Part shown: piece after piece, positions 46,641 to 59,120 of the stretch | Layout: each line of letters starts with the position of its first letter | How positions within the stretch are numbered: the first letter of the stretch is position 1 | DNA from: Tenebrio molitor | Lineage: Eukaryota; Arthropoda; Insecta; Coleoptera; Tenebrionidae | DNA length: 64,000 bases | Assembly: GCF_963966145.1 (NCBI RefSeq) | Contig: NC_091052.1 | Location: 14,508,001-14,572,000, forward strand | Direction of reading: 5' to 3' | Position numbers and translations under genes: made by a program | Notes under the pieces: generated by a model | Told to the model about the DNA's origin: nothing | The model's database searches: none | What the model saw: only the letters and a program-made list of their open reading frames with translations

Positions 46641-48507
46641 TGGTTTAAAAAATCATCACAGTTGATGTTTTCGATTATTCAGTCGACCAAAACGAAAATA
46701 ATTTGTTCCGAAATCTCATTCTTAATTTGAATTGAAAACCGTATGAAAGTTGTCAGTTTGCTAATTCTTCACTTGTTCCTGTGCCAATTTCCCTACTCTA
46801 GTCTTTATTTCTATTCTATGGAAATATTTTGGGCGGGAATCGGTCCCAAAACTTGCGTGATCCCGAACCTGCACATTCCCACTCCTGGAGGACTCCAACC
46901 CGTCATGAACCCTCACCGTCACGATGCAGCCATACCCGTAAAAATTTCGCCCCGTACCGTGTAATTTAACTGTCTGCACCGCAAAAATGATGGTTTGCGT
47001 AACATGAAGACCGACCAAACTGGCTGCAAGACAGAAAATAACAAACTGCGATGTATGATGGACGCGTTTAATAATTTTCTTAATGCCGCGTTAGAGATTT
47101 GTGAATCGGCGTGGGGAAAAGCTCACCGCAGGAATTCGTTACGGTCGGTGGGACGTGACGGCGTGTCCCAAAAAAAAACTTCCCATCACCGGTGCGTATT
47201 TTCCGAAAGGGTCTTTGTGGATCTTGATCGGCGGCGAAGTGTTGCGAGTTATCGGAGGCGAGGTCCTGCGAGCCTTAATGATTCCGCAGGAACGATAAAT
47301 AATTCCGAAACGTTTCATTAACGTGGTACAGTTTCAATTATGCGGCGAAAAATGCCCGATCCAGGGTTGCGATAGAACGCCAGAGATAAATGCATCGTGC
47401 AAGCACACCACTGCAAGCCATCCACCCACCGTTTTAAATCAATAAATAAACGACCTAATGCATTTTTAATAAGCCGAAGTGTTATTAATATAATAGGTAT
47501 ATACGCGACCACCAACGTCGCAGGATTATACCAGGCTATTCTATTAGGCTCAATCTGAATTCGCGATACGATCGCCTGCTCGGTCGGTAAATCAAAATTT
47601 CTCACGGGGGATTTTCCGTCTCGTTCTCGGTAGCGGAAGGTCTGTTTTGCCCTCTTGTTTTCGAAGGATACGTGAGAATTTGTTGCTCGAAAGTGGCCGA
47701 TAAGTACACCGCACGCTCTTATTGTTTAACGAGATTAGGGGTATTTCACCCCCGACCGTTTCACTGCGCAGGACATAATTTCAGGTGATTACTTGCTAGT
47801 TTACACGATCGGGGGTTTTCTTAGGGGGTGGTGGCACCCGATAACGCGAACGGGACAATTTTCACTTCTTTTCTTTCACTTTTTCCTACTCAAAAAAAAA
47901 ATTTTTCCAGCCGCGGGGGCCAAGAAAGGTCCAAAGTGTCCATCAAGCACGATAGTTGGCGCTTATCTATTCACATGAAGCCCAAATGACTGAATTTGGC
48001 CGTTAATTTGAGCATTTTTGAGTTTTTCAAAAATTGTCAGGTTAGATTTTATTTTGACTTTATTGATTTTCCAAAAACTGAATTGTTGACGCTACGAATG
48101 TCACGTTATGTGCTCAAGGACAGTCAAATCGACTAAATCTGAAAAAACAGTTTGAAAAATGCCCAGTTGGTCTTATTAGTCGTGTCAAATTATGATTTTT
48201 TTGATTTTTTAAATATTAAATTTTTGATTTTGCTAATGACAGTAACGTTTTCGGTTCCAACTTTCTATCAAAAATCAGAATGTAATAGTCTAAGTGTTAA
48301 TCTACAAAACTTTCTACTTGCTTTGAACGTTTTTCGACACCGCTTGTCCCAATGTATTTTATTTTGGTTTTTTACTTTTGAATTGATACAAACCTAGAAG
48401 TTATTTGTAGTTAGTAATGAATTTTTTTTATACATATGTCCATTGTAATAATAGTCAACTGTGCAGTCTGTACCCGAGCGCTAATGCAAATTTTAAAAAT
48501 CGAATCA
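46641..48507. other. Ubx intron DNA with unique block
   Basis: 46.7-47.9 kb is GC-richer and repeat-free. A plus ATG frame at 46743 starts with a signal-peptide-like stretch (MKVVSLLILHLFLCQF) but shows no continuing domain, and a longer minus frame overlaps it. 48.0-48.5 kb is AT-rich. No gene called. Confidence 0.4.
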
Positions 48508-49440
48508 TTTTTGACTTTTTTAAAGACGTTTTTGACGCCACTTCAAACGCACTTTCTAATCGCCAATGACACTCTAGCGATCTCAAGTTTTGAAAATGGA
48601 GACTTCTTATTTAGTCTTTCTTTAAAAAAATAATTTTTAGGGCAAGGTTCATGCTTGTGAAAATATTTGCTGAATTTTGACAAGCGTTAATTTGAATTTC
48701 TAATTTTTTTTAACACTTCCACTCTGTGATTAGTTCCTGACATCATTTAATAAAAACTTGCCTACATTCAAAACCCGAGATAAATTTTTGACGTCCTCTT
48801 GTATCTAATTTTTTCGAAAATATCTTAGGTACATACTCTAGTTTTTGTAGAAACTAAATTTTGGTTTTTGAAAAATTTATTGGTTCTTGATTACCGCCTG
48901 TTGTGTCTTCCTGAGAAACTTCAATTTGGAATTTTCCCCACAAATTTTGGAAGTGTGTAGGTTTTGACAGTTTTTGAAAAACCAGGCTAGATGGTCTACT
49001 CACCCATGTTTTTATTTTTGACCTTTTAAAAAATATTTTTGACGCCACTTCTAATGCACTTTCTGATCGCCAGTGACATTTTAGCGATTTCAATTTTTGA
49101 AAATGGGGACTTCTGATTTAGTCTTTTTTTAAAAATTATCTTTTTAGTGAAGGTTCATGGTTGGTGAATTTTGACAAGCGTTCATTTGAATTTCTAGTTT
49201 TTTAACACTTCTCTCTGTAACTATTTCCTTTCATACATTCTAAACACGAAATAAATATTTGGCGTTTTTTTTAATTTGATTTTTTTGACAATAATGACGA
49301 AAATTTTTGTAGAAACAAAATTTTCCTTTCCCAAAAATGTATTGGTTCTTTGTTACTGCCTCTTTTGTCTCTTAATAACACAAATTTTGACACCGTTTTT
49401 GACAGTTTTTGACTCACTCACCTAGGTTTTCATTTTGGCG
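48508..49440. repeat. Two-copy tandem duplication, about 0.5 kb units
   Basis: The first unit (from about 48508) and second unit (from about 49020) share GACGCCACTTC(A/T)AA, CACTTTCT(A/G)ATCGCCA(A/G)TGACA, TTTTGAAAATGG(A/G)GACTTCT, TTTTGACAAGCGTT(A/C)ATTTGAATT and ATTGGTTCTT(G/T). Divergence is moderate, with several indels. Non-coding. Confidence 0.8.
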
Positions 49441-50300
49441 TTTTACATACAATTCAGAAATGATTAATCACCAGAACTGCAATGTTTGCGCAATAGTGTA
49501 ATAAAAATTCTAGACGACTCATTTATTTAGATTGATCAAGCTGATTATTTTTTTACCATGAATAATCATGTCAATTAAAATAAATCATGTAGGTGGGTGA
49601 AAAAATCTAGAATTAATAGCTCATTTAGCAGCAGCAAAAAATAGTTAAAAGTTCACAATTTAACTTGTAACTCTGACAAACCGACCGATTTCAACATCAG
49701 GACCAAATGAAAACAGTTCTTGCAAATATTTGGCAGCGCTAAAGAATGTCGTCGATTTTTAACTTAGGGGATTAAGCGGTGAAAATGTTCCAAATTGTAG
49801 TGGTAGAAGTAGAAAGTAGATTTTTTTGTTTTATCCCCCGCTCGCAATTTTTTTCCCCCAGTCTGTAGGTAAAATAGAGTCGTTTGTCGTCGACGTTTCG
49901 AGAGTCGATTAATTATGTTGGTGCATTATCACGACAACAATCCTAACCTGCTCGTTGCCAAAATTTACAACCTAACAGATGTTTTAATGGCAAAAGTAAA
50001 AAAGCCCGAATCGCCGCGTTGACACACTCGACAATAAAACTCCCAACACGCGACGTACATTACCATTTGGCAACACCACTCCGTTTGATCGCCATCTGCC
50101 GCTGACTGACCCGATCCGAGTCCGCTTGATCGACACCCGATCGCCGTACACCTTACCGGTTATTTATTTTGGGCAAGATTCTTCGCCCGCAGCGCTCTAT
50201 CTGGTTTTCATTGGCACAATTATTACGTTCCACGGTTAAAGACCATCCAGATAGTGATTTTTTCGTGCAGGACCCAAAGCGGAACCTTGCGGTTTGTCGA
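49441..50300. other. Ubx intron DNA leading into regulatory block
   Basis: 49.5-49.9 kb has homeodomain-type ATTA words, including TGATTATTTTTTTACC and CATGAATAATCATG. 50.0-50.3 kb turns GC-richer, with ATCGCCATCTGCCGC at about 50088-50102 and repeated CCGATC words. No gene. Confidence 0.4.
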
Positions 50301-50340
50301 TTGTGAGAGGGGCGAGGGGCGGCAGTCTAATGGCCGCTTC
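50301..50340 (+). promoter_or_regulatory. Compact PRE-like motif cluster
   Basis: Within 40 bases there are a GAGA-factor word (TGAGAGG), two Sp1/KLF words (GGGGCGAGGGGCGG) and an extended PHO/YY1 word (CTAATGGCCGC). A further ATGG word follows at about 50349. These three classes together are typical of fly PREs, several of which are known in Ubx. It lies about 15.8 kb inside intron 1. Function is inferred. Confidence 0.4.
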
Positions 50341-51839
50341 AACCCTGTCATGGAGGGGGCCGACGGACCATCAATCTGAGTTATGTCCGGTGTTGCCAGA
50401 TTTGCGTCGTCACCTCGTAAAGATCGGCCGCGAGGTCGACCCGATTTGATTGCCGTCGAGCGGCAATTAAATTTGCATCGCAGTGTGCGTCTCAATTTGA
50501 GGCAGTCCTTTATCGGACGGATTCCTTCTGTCGTATACAATCACAATGCATCAGGTTTTATTGTCTTACACCCATTTGCCGCTGAGAAAACCTAAGAAAG
50601 TGCCGATTGAATGAGCAATAAAACTCCGCGACGATTGTTTCCACTGCCATATATTAACACCAGAAGAGTTACTTTAATTCGCAATATCATTTTGCCAAAC
50701 AGACGCTCCGATTGGTTTTTTAATTGATCCAGTTCCGCAACCGTTTTCACTCCTCCCAACTGGATTTACGGTAATTATTGTTGGCGCCCGACAGGAAATC
50801 CGTCTTTAATTTTCTACATAATTCGATTTGCAAAGCAATACATGCTAAGTGCATTTACGACAGGTGCGCCCATATGGACCCCGCATTTTTATTTATGCGT
50901 CAAATGCTTGAATTTGCACAAACAACAATCAGGTTTCGAGTTAGTGGTTTTTAATGAGTCGTCCGATCGATTTTTCTAATTAATTTCGTCGACATAAATT
51001 TTACATATGAATTAACCATTAAATTACTTAATTGCCTAAGTGGTCATGTTCGCCGTGTTAACTAATTAAACTGGAAAAAATCATTCGCTTTTTTCGACTA
51101 AATTAGACATAAATTATATGCCGGAAAAAATTATGTTACAATTACGGATGCAAATGTCGCCGTTTATGGAATTATTTTAATAGAAATTTTTTATCGATTG
51201 ACGTTGTTACACTCGGAACACCAGTTCTCTACCAAAGAAGTAAGTGTTGATCGGCGCAAACAACTCATTAAAATGTTCGCTCGTCATCTAGCTTCATACC
51301 AAAAGCCGCTTCCCATTGCTGCTTCTTCTGAAGGTTTAATTCGACTTTTTTATTTATTGCTTAATTCAAAGAGGAATATTGATTGCCATATTATTTGCAA
51401 TTAATTTAAATTAATTTTCAGCATCGCATAATTTTGCCGCAATTTTTTTGCACTGACACCACAATTCTAAATGATATATTCTTAATTATTTTTTATTCAT
51501 GAGAAGCTACTACAAAGAAATAAAACAAAATAATACAAAGTAGATCATTTTTGTTGCATTGCAAATTGCCTCCTAAAAAATCGAGTCTTTTTAGTTGGTA
51601 CGCTTTGACATTTCCTTCATACATAAAGTAGTTCCGAAAAGTACTGTTTCTTGCAAATGGAATAATTCACAGCACTACTTATCAGCTGAATAAATGACGT
51701 CCGATATCTGGGCTCTGAAGCCACGCCTACGTTAACCGAAACAAAACCTACAACAGCGCACGTGACTAAACATTTTTTTGAACGCATGTTATTTCTGATA
51801 CCAGAGAGCAATCTTGACCTCAAATTTAAAATGTTTGTT
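50341..51839. other. Ubx intron DNA with homeodomain-type sites
   Basis: 50.3-50.9 kb is GC-richer and unique. 50.95-51.17 kb has a run of TAATTAATTT, GAATTAACCATTAAATTACT and TTAATTG words. 51.4-51.8 kb is mixed. The frames there show no domain. Confidence 0.4.
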
Positions 51840-52800
51840 CAATACACAAATATTTAAAGGAATGTAAATTCATTGTTTTTTTTGGCAACAATTTTCAAAA
51901 TATAGAATCTGAAAATGTATTTTCAACAATTTACCAATATATTTTTTATTGATAGATATATTATTGGTAGTAAATTTGTAATTTTAGTTTAATATTTTTC
52001 AAGAATTAAGTGCATTCTGGATTATTATTGAAAAAAAAAACAAAAAAAATCTAACGTTTATGTTTTCCTCTTTTTGAATACATATTTTATTACTACATAT
52101 TTGAAACCATTTTTTAAATGTATTTAAATTCTGCAAGAAAGAATTAAATATTTACCCAGATAAGAGTGGAAATTCATTGTTTTATTTTTTTGAAATTTTT
52201 TTGATTGTTGGATTTTGTAAATTGTAATCGCAAAATGTTTTTTAATTTTTTCCAACAGATTTTTAAAAGCTATAATGCTAATCCGGCAATTTTAGTTTAA
52301 TATTTTTCCAGAACTAGGTATCTTTCGCAATATTTTCCCAAAGAAAATTCAGAAATACGTTTACAAATTTATTTTAATCCTATTTGGAGTTATTTTGAGA
52401 TAGAACAAGGAAATCAGATATTTTTTCCATCTTAGGAAACATTTTTCAAACTGTTCAATGTAGTGAAATTTAATCGCAATTTTTTTATCTTTTAATAAAT
52501 TTTTGAAACCTTCAACAGGATCAGGCATTTTTAGTTTAGTGTTTTTCTAGCAATAAGTGTCTTTAGCAATATTTCTTCACACAAAAAAATAAGAAAAAAC
52601 TGTACTATCCAATCCCATTGTTTGAAAATTTTAGTATAATTTGAATCCATTTAGTTTCAAAAAAATATTTTCTGAAAAAATCAAAATTGTTTTTGTAATT
52701 TGTTTTCAACAATTACTGTTCCAAGATATTGCAGAATCTGATAAATGTTTTTCTCTGTCTAATTTATTTCTTGAAATGATCCTAAATTTTGACAGGTTTG
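51840..52800. repeat. Diverged AT-rich tandem repeat, three to four units
   Basis: The word TTTTAGTTTA(A/G)T(A/G)TTTTTC recurs near 51981, 52287 and 52530, each time followed by an AAGTG/TAGGTAT-like word. TTCAACA and TGAATCTGAAAA-like words precede it. Unit length is about 240-310 bases. Heavily decayed. Confidence 0.45.
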
Positions 52801-54889
52801 CTTTGGTAATATTTTTACAGTTTTTGAAAATTTTGTTCAATAAAGCCAATTTGATCTGAAACATTTCCTGAGAGAAATTGTCACCACAGCTTTCTGATTT
52901 AAAAAATGACACAAACTCTGTTCAAGTTGCATCATTAAAACTTTCACTCTTCTTGCTTTTACATATTTTGGATTTGTCTTGATGCGTGAACAACCTTAAC
53001 CCAAAAAAATCATGATGGGGATTAAAAAAATGAGTAGAACGAGCGCTTCACCTTCACCGGAGAAGAAAGTGCCACGGAAGATTCTTTTATTTGTTCATTT
53101 TGTTCCAACTCTTTTATTGCCCGCGATGAATGTTTGATCCGATACCTGAACCCCATAATTTAGCCCCAAAGTAATCACAGTCGCCTCTAGATTTGATTTA
53201 TGCGGAACGATGCCCCGCTCGAAAAATTCATTATTAAAAAATTTGTTTCCAACTTTTCAATTATATTTTGAAATTGTATTGTTTGCAAAAGAATCAACTG
53301 GGGAAATTTGGGTGGGGTCGATGAATAAAGCAACCGGTCCAGCTTGTCCACACGATTTAGCGTTTAGATTTCTTCGGAAAGCGAATTTGTACAATCCTGT
53401 CCCGGCGAAGATTTACATAATCGAGAATTAAAAAACAATGAAACGTGGTGATGAAAACAAAAGTGTCCGGGTCCCGTTCCGGCTGTCGACCCTGTCTGAC
53501 GAACTAATCTCAGTTAAAAAGTGTAAAATCGGGCGACGGTGAACGCACCTTTACCACCCGATTTTTGTTGCCGTCCTACCTGGAAGTGTCGGCGAAAAAA
53601 CCGAAACGTCGTCCATTGTGCGGCGACCTTGGTGTTTTACGATTTTTGCTCATTCTTAAAAAGCGACATTCGACACGGATTACCTCCGGAGCGAAGCTCG
53701 AGGACGCCGGCCCCATTATCAGGAAATTTCAAATTACGCCGATTCAATTATTGCAGCAGTTTGAATGGGTCTAAGGATGCGAAACGATTTGGGAAGCGGT
53801 TAGTTCGGGAGTCCACACCGCGACAAGGATAGTATTAATTACTCCAGGATTAATGTGATATTGATCGCGGCAGGATCCGAGCCGCGCCGAATTTTCGAAT
53901 CCAAGGAAGGATTCGAGTCCTGAAGAGGCGAGGTGGCTGTGTGGTCCATGCATCATCTCTGCAGGCGCCGATGTACGATGTCACTGGAGATTCTTTAATC
54001 GATTTGTAGACATGTGGGATCCACTCCGTGATTAATCTGCATCGAAGGCCCAAATCGGAAAATACCGGACCAGCTCGGGAATGCGGCTTCTTCTTCGGTT
54101 TGTTTATTAATATTTTGTCGATTGTTCGGGGAAGAATGTGGGGGAATCATTTTTCGAATGTTTGAGGTAACGAGGCCGTCGATAAATTACGACAAACTGG
54201 TGAAACAAAAAGACGACGGACGGACATAAATTTCTTTTTGGTATTTTAATTTGCATAAATATTCAATTTACAAAATTTAAAAACGTCAAGTCGCACTGGA
54301 ACGGTTGGAGTATTGTGAGATTCGGGGAACGAGGATGGAGCATAAACAAAAGAAGAACGGGGACCGTGTCCGGTGTCCTTCGCTTTTGACTTGCATTTTT
54401 TTAAACAGATCCTTTTGCAGCCGGTGTCTCTGAGAAGTGAGAACCATCAATTATTTTATTTGTATTTTACATCATTCATCAAAATTTGGGCAATTTTGGA
54501 TTTCTAAATCTAATCAAATTTGCGTTTGTTCGATTCAAATTGTAATTTCAACTAAAATTTTCCTTCTTTTATGGTGCTTTTTATATTTTTGTTTTTCCAT
54601 GTTTGTAATTTTAGAATTTTAAAATTTAGGGAAAATTCAAATGATTCGAAAATGGTTAGATCTTATTGTTTTTTTAGCCCTAACAATTGACAAATTATTT
54701 TTTTTATATGTATAATTATTTAACACAGAATATGTCAATTACGCAATCTAAATTGTACTGATGTTTTTGTAGATATGTTTAGTGTAATTGCTTTTCCCCC
54801 GCTTTTGTTAAATACATTTTTAATGTCTGTAAAATGCGTATTAGGCTAATCATGTGTAATTTTTGTATATTCGAAAATGAAAATGAAAG
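52801..54889. other. Ubx intron DNA
   Basis: 53.4-54.4 kb is GC-richer and unique, with overlapping frames on both strands but no domain. 54.2-54.9 kb is AT-rich. Near 53900, GGATTCGAGTCCT resembles a tRNA B box, but there is no A box or cloverleaf around it. Confidence 0.4.
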
Positions 54890-55480
54890 ACTGAATGTTG
54901 TATATTTTTATGTATGTATTTTCATTTGTAAAATTTGTAGTCCATTATTCGGCAACTGAAGAATTTTCAAAATTTAGCACTAACCAACTCATTTCAAAAA
55001 TTTTCAAAATTTACACACTTATTGGACTTGTTGGATTTGATACGATGTTGTAGTGGATCACTTTTATAGAACAATTGAGCATTTTTCAAAAATATTTATC
55101 CACAATACACCACTTCCCAATATTTTGGAAATGCCTGCACGCCCATTTTTCAAAAATTGGTCTATTTTGGATTTATTTACTTTCACTGGTAACTGCTAAA
55201 CTGCTAAAATATGGAATAACACAACTAAATAAAATTGTTTAAAAATGATTGTTGTTTTTATGTAGTTCTAGCACTTTTACAATTTATTTTCATGTACGAA
55301 TTTACACGATCAGACTAATTCTGGTTTTTTAAACTTAAAAAATGATTTGAATTTTTTGCATCTGTTTTTGAAATGTGTAGTCAGCTGTAGATAGCTGAAA
55401 AAATTGTAAAATTTAGCTCTGACCCGGTGAATCCAAAATTTTTCAAAATGTACAAATTGGGAAGATAATTTTTGGAAAAT
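54890..55480. repeat. Diverged two-copy repeat
   Basis: Blocks near 54930-55015 (GTAAAATTTGTAGTC, AACTGAAGAATTTTCAAAAT, TTTAGC(A/T)CT) reappear at about 55375-55455 (GTGTAGTCAGCTG, GCTGAAAAAATTGTAAAATTTAGCTCTGAC). Similarity is weak and AT-rich. Confidence 0.35.
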
Positions 55481-58329
55481 TTGTCATTTTCGATTTTGTA
55501 TTTATGCATGTATTTCCAACTGTAAAATGAAGAACAGCACGTCTAAATAAAGTAAAAGTACTTATTTAAAAATATTTCCAAATTTTTTGTTCTTTTTTCC
55601 TTAACCCTCCCTAACCGTTTTTTTTTCTACCAACCACCTGCTAACATTTTTTTCATGTCTTACAACATCACTTATTTCTTTTTCAATTCGTTGAATCAAT
55701 AGACTAACCCGGCGGCTGAAAATAAAAAAATATATATTTTTTTGAAAATCCAAAAACTTCTATTTTTGATCCAGATTTGCAAATTCCAAAATTCCAGCAA
55801 ACAACACGTCAGTGGTTTTATCGTAGCAGTTGAAAAGTAATTTTATTATTATCTTTACATAACACGTGACGGTTATAATAATTCATTTACCATTCAATTG
55901 TTTATTTTGTTTAATTACAGAAATAGAGGAATATGTTCGTATATTGCGTCCAAAGGGATGTGCTTTTTTAGAAATATTATTATGATTACTATTATTACGA
56001 GTGAATTGCCATAGCATGTCAGTTTGCACTTTGTCAAATGTCCCATTATCTGTCCGTCGGCTTTTTGTACGTTTTATTTTTTCGCCAATTTTGAAGCTTT
56101 CGTCCACCAATCTTGTTTATTCTGAATTCATTTCGACACTGTTTTAATGGCCCCAAGTTCATTCTATTTCCAACCCCTTTGTCGCTTATCCAGATCCGTC
56201 GCCCGATACCCACCCTCGATCTAGGCCAACCGTCACACTAGGCCAAAATTCGCCCCGAAAATCGCATCGGCCCCAACTTGCTTATTTTTTCCTTGGTGCG
56301 GCCCGTATTGATTAATCGCCGTGATAATTCCTGTCGACGGGGTTGTCGTCCACCCTGTCGGTACAAATTGGACCTGTTCGTTTAAAAATTCGGTGCGAAT
56401 TCGGGCGAAGTGTTAAGTCGTCGATGGGTATCGATAAATCGGTGGCGCGTTATGCAGATTCGATGCACACATAGGGTTGGTGGTGGTGGTTCGGAGGGAA
56501 GCTCCCGAAACAGGGTCACGAGCGGCGGAAAGCAAGTCTCCAATTCGGTGATGTATCGCATCCACTGGTTTTCCCTGGCTTTGTTTTGGGCCGTTTGTGT
56601 ATTCTTCGTCGGGGGCGCGCTTCCACTCTAAAAACTACCACCCGTCCGCACCCCTAATAAGTTGTTTTGATCGTGCCGCCTGATACCGAGACGTCCGACG
56701 ACTCCTTATGTCGGCTGATTTACGCCCCGGTGGCGGTTTAGACCCCGAGCCACCCCTGCGGCGAATCATCTTGTCATATCTCGGTGGAACACGCACAGCA
56801 TGTTTTATGTCCCGTCCCGACGTTAATGCTCTTTTTATTAGCAGTTAAGTCGGACAGGCCGAAATCGGATCTATAAACTAATTTTATTTTATGGATTTAT
56901 TCCCCGATATAATTTATTTTATTAGGCCGTGTCTTTATTTATACGTGAGCGCGCCAGATTAGCTCCTCCATTATGTGCTAAATGAATTTTATGTGTCCTT
57001 TACCGGCGCGGATGTTCGACCTGGGCTTTGCTGAAAGCTACACTCGCGCGCAAAAAGGACCCGGATTACCCCGTTGTTCGGCCAGGGATGAATTATCGCC
57101 GTCACCGGCAGACTGAGTGCACGTCGACGCTTGCTTCACACACTCACCTGCGATTATGCAGACCGGCGAAAAAACACCGCCAGGGTTTATCGAGCGCTGC
57201 AAAATCGGATGTGGAAAAATGCGAGACGTCATTAAGGCTTTTTGTAAGTCATGTGCATTGTTCGCGATTTTCTTAAATGCATAAATTTATTCTTGTGCCA
57301 TGTTATCTCTTTTCCTGTTACATTGCGTTAAGTGAAAATAGCGTCGTAAATAAGACCGGCCGCTTTACATTCGTAATGAATTAGTGTCGGGACGGTGGAC
57401 ACAAGATGACGCTACCGTCGCGTGTCAATATCCGCACACGGTAATGGACAAATTTACCTGCAGGGGTGTGTAAAAAAGACCCGACCAAATTAAAATCTGT
57501 GTTTAATTAAAACCAACAGTTCCTATGTTGGGCCTGATCGATACAAAAGACATTTAAACACGCGCCCTGCCAAGTGTCGACCGAACTGCCATCTAGCATG
57601 CCACGCCACTAGACCCCGACAATAAAAATACATCACTCGCCAAACACACCTGACAAATGAAACACTGCATCTTTGATTTATCATCGCGTAAATTTCTGTT
57701 ATGTATTAAAGGTGTACAGGCGAAAATATTAAAACGGATGGATTTTCACACTTTTCGTTACAGATTTTCACCAGATTGACCACCCAGCCTCCGTGGTACA
57801 CACGCTACATACATCATCTTCACACACACGCATTTTCCTCTTCGATTTTTATTTATGCCCCTCCCGGACGCCGACTATTATGAAATAGACAATAAACGTG
57901 AGTTATGTTCCGAAAAGCCTGGACTAATTAATTACAAGAGAGCTTTTTTCTAAGCTGCCTCCGGGCGCCAATAGGAAACACGAAAATCTGTTTGTTTGTT
58001 CTGGTCCAGCACGAATACCGTTCGATTTATTTTCTTACCAATATGTGCAGACAATAATTAGGCGATCGCAAAAGAACATTTTGGACCAGATGCAAATCGT
58101 AAATCGATGAAGAAAAGTTTCCGATTCTTTCCGTCGCCGACTCAGTTGGTTACGTAAGTCGGCGCAACAATTTTGTCCAAATGGGTTTGGCAATGACCTT
58201 GGCTTAAAATACTTTCTTCACTTATCACCACTATCGAAAATGTTATTACCGTAATTGTGCCAAATTGTTTTAATTGCGTGTTCCGCTCACTTCCTGATAA
58301 AAACTACACGGCAGGCCTCATGGGAAAGG
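55481..58329. other. Ubx intron DNA, large unique GC-richer block
   Basis: 55.5-55.9 kb is AT-rich. 56.15-57.65 kb is one of the longest repeat-free GC-richer blocks in the intron, with TTTATTTATACG and GCCGCTTTACATTCG words. No protein domain in any frame. Strong candidate for conserved regulatory DNA by composition. Confidence 0.4.
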
Positions 58330-58680
58330 AGGAATTCGCAATTTTGCCAGGCCCATTATCTAATACTAATTAAAATTTCCCTAATTAGATTAATTAAGCG
58401 CCAACAATTTGTGTGTGCACCTCATCTCGTCCGAGACAAAACCTGTGAATCTCTGTACAAAGCTCTACATAAATCCTGTGCAAAAAATCGTGTTTTCTTT
58501 CATCTACCACACCCCTTAAACGCTCGCTGCATGCAATCCAGCTTGCAACCTGCAATTTTCCTGCTCGCACAAGAACATCACCCCGCGGCAATAATTTCAA
58601 TTTTTCTGCCGCACACCTGTCATTAAATTTAATTAACCGGAGATTAATTACGCGCATAAATTAAATGTTGTTACGATGCA
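58330..58680. promoter_or_regulatory. Homeodomain-site-rich element
   Basis: Dense antennapedia-class sites: TACTAATTAAAA, CCCTAATTAGATTAATTAAG at about 58380-58400, then TTAAATTTAATTAACCGG and GATTAATTACGCG at 58622-58652. Two tight groups flank a GC-moderate segment. This pattern fits a Hox-responsive or autoregulatory enhancer. Inference from motif density only. Confidence 0.3.
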
Positions 58681-58726
58681 TTACACTCGATCACTCTCGT
58701 TAAGAACATGAGCGAAATTATTTTAA

Positions 58727-59120
58727 GTGGCGCGTTTGATGCTAATCGAGCTGGCGAGCGTGAATCCGGCGCGGCGCCAGTTTTCGAACGTAAGCGCGGG
58801 ACCGCAGCGCCACCGTGGCCACGTCGCGCAACTCGCGCTCGATAGGCGCTTGCCGCCATCTGTGTCGATCCGGGCGAACTGGTGTTGTGGTGGGGGAGTC
58901 ATGTGCTTGCGGTTGGAGTGGGGCGCCAGGGGAGTACGGATAGGAGGCGTTCGAACGTGGACGCGTGTGTTGTATAATAAACGAAGTAAACAAACAATTG
59001 AGAGCGCGAAAAATGGCGCGGCGCGGGGGGGTGTAGTTTTGACAGGTCGCAAACAGAGCGGAGCTTCTTGACGCGAGGATTTGGGTAATTGATGGGATCT
59101 GATAGGCTAATGGCGGCGTT
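58727..59120. promoter_or_regulatory. GC-rich island with PHO-type sites
   Basis: A CpG-rich island in AT-rich intron. It contains GCCGCCATCTG (58852-58862), GAGAG (59000-59004), ATGGCGCGG (59013-59021) and CTAATGGCGGCG (59108-59119). Long frames on both strands (minus 58723-59224, plus 58727-59071) follow from the high GC and show no domain. It could be a PRE or the promoter of an intronic transcript. Confidence 0.35.

Noticed and set aside
46743..46964. ATG frame with signal-peptide-like start
   Set aside because: The hydrophobic start is not followed by any recognisable domain, and a longer antisense frame covers it.
53895..53915. tRNA B-box-like GGATTCGAGTCCT
   Set aside because: No A box at the right distance and no cloverleaf pairing around it.
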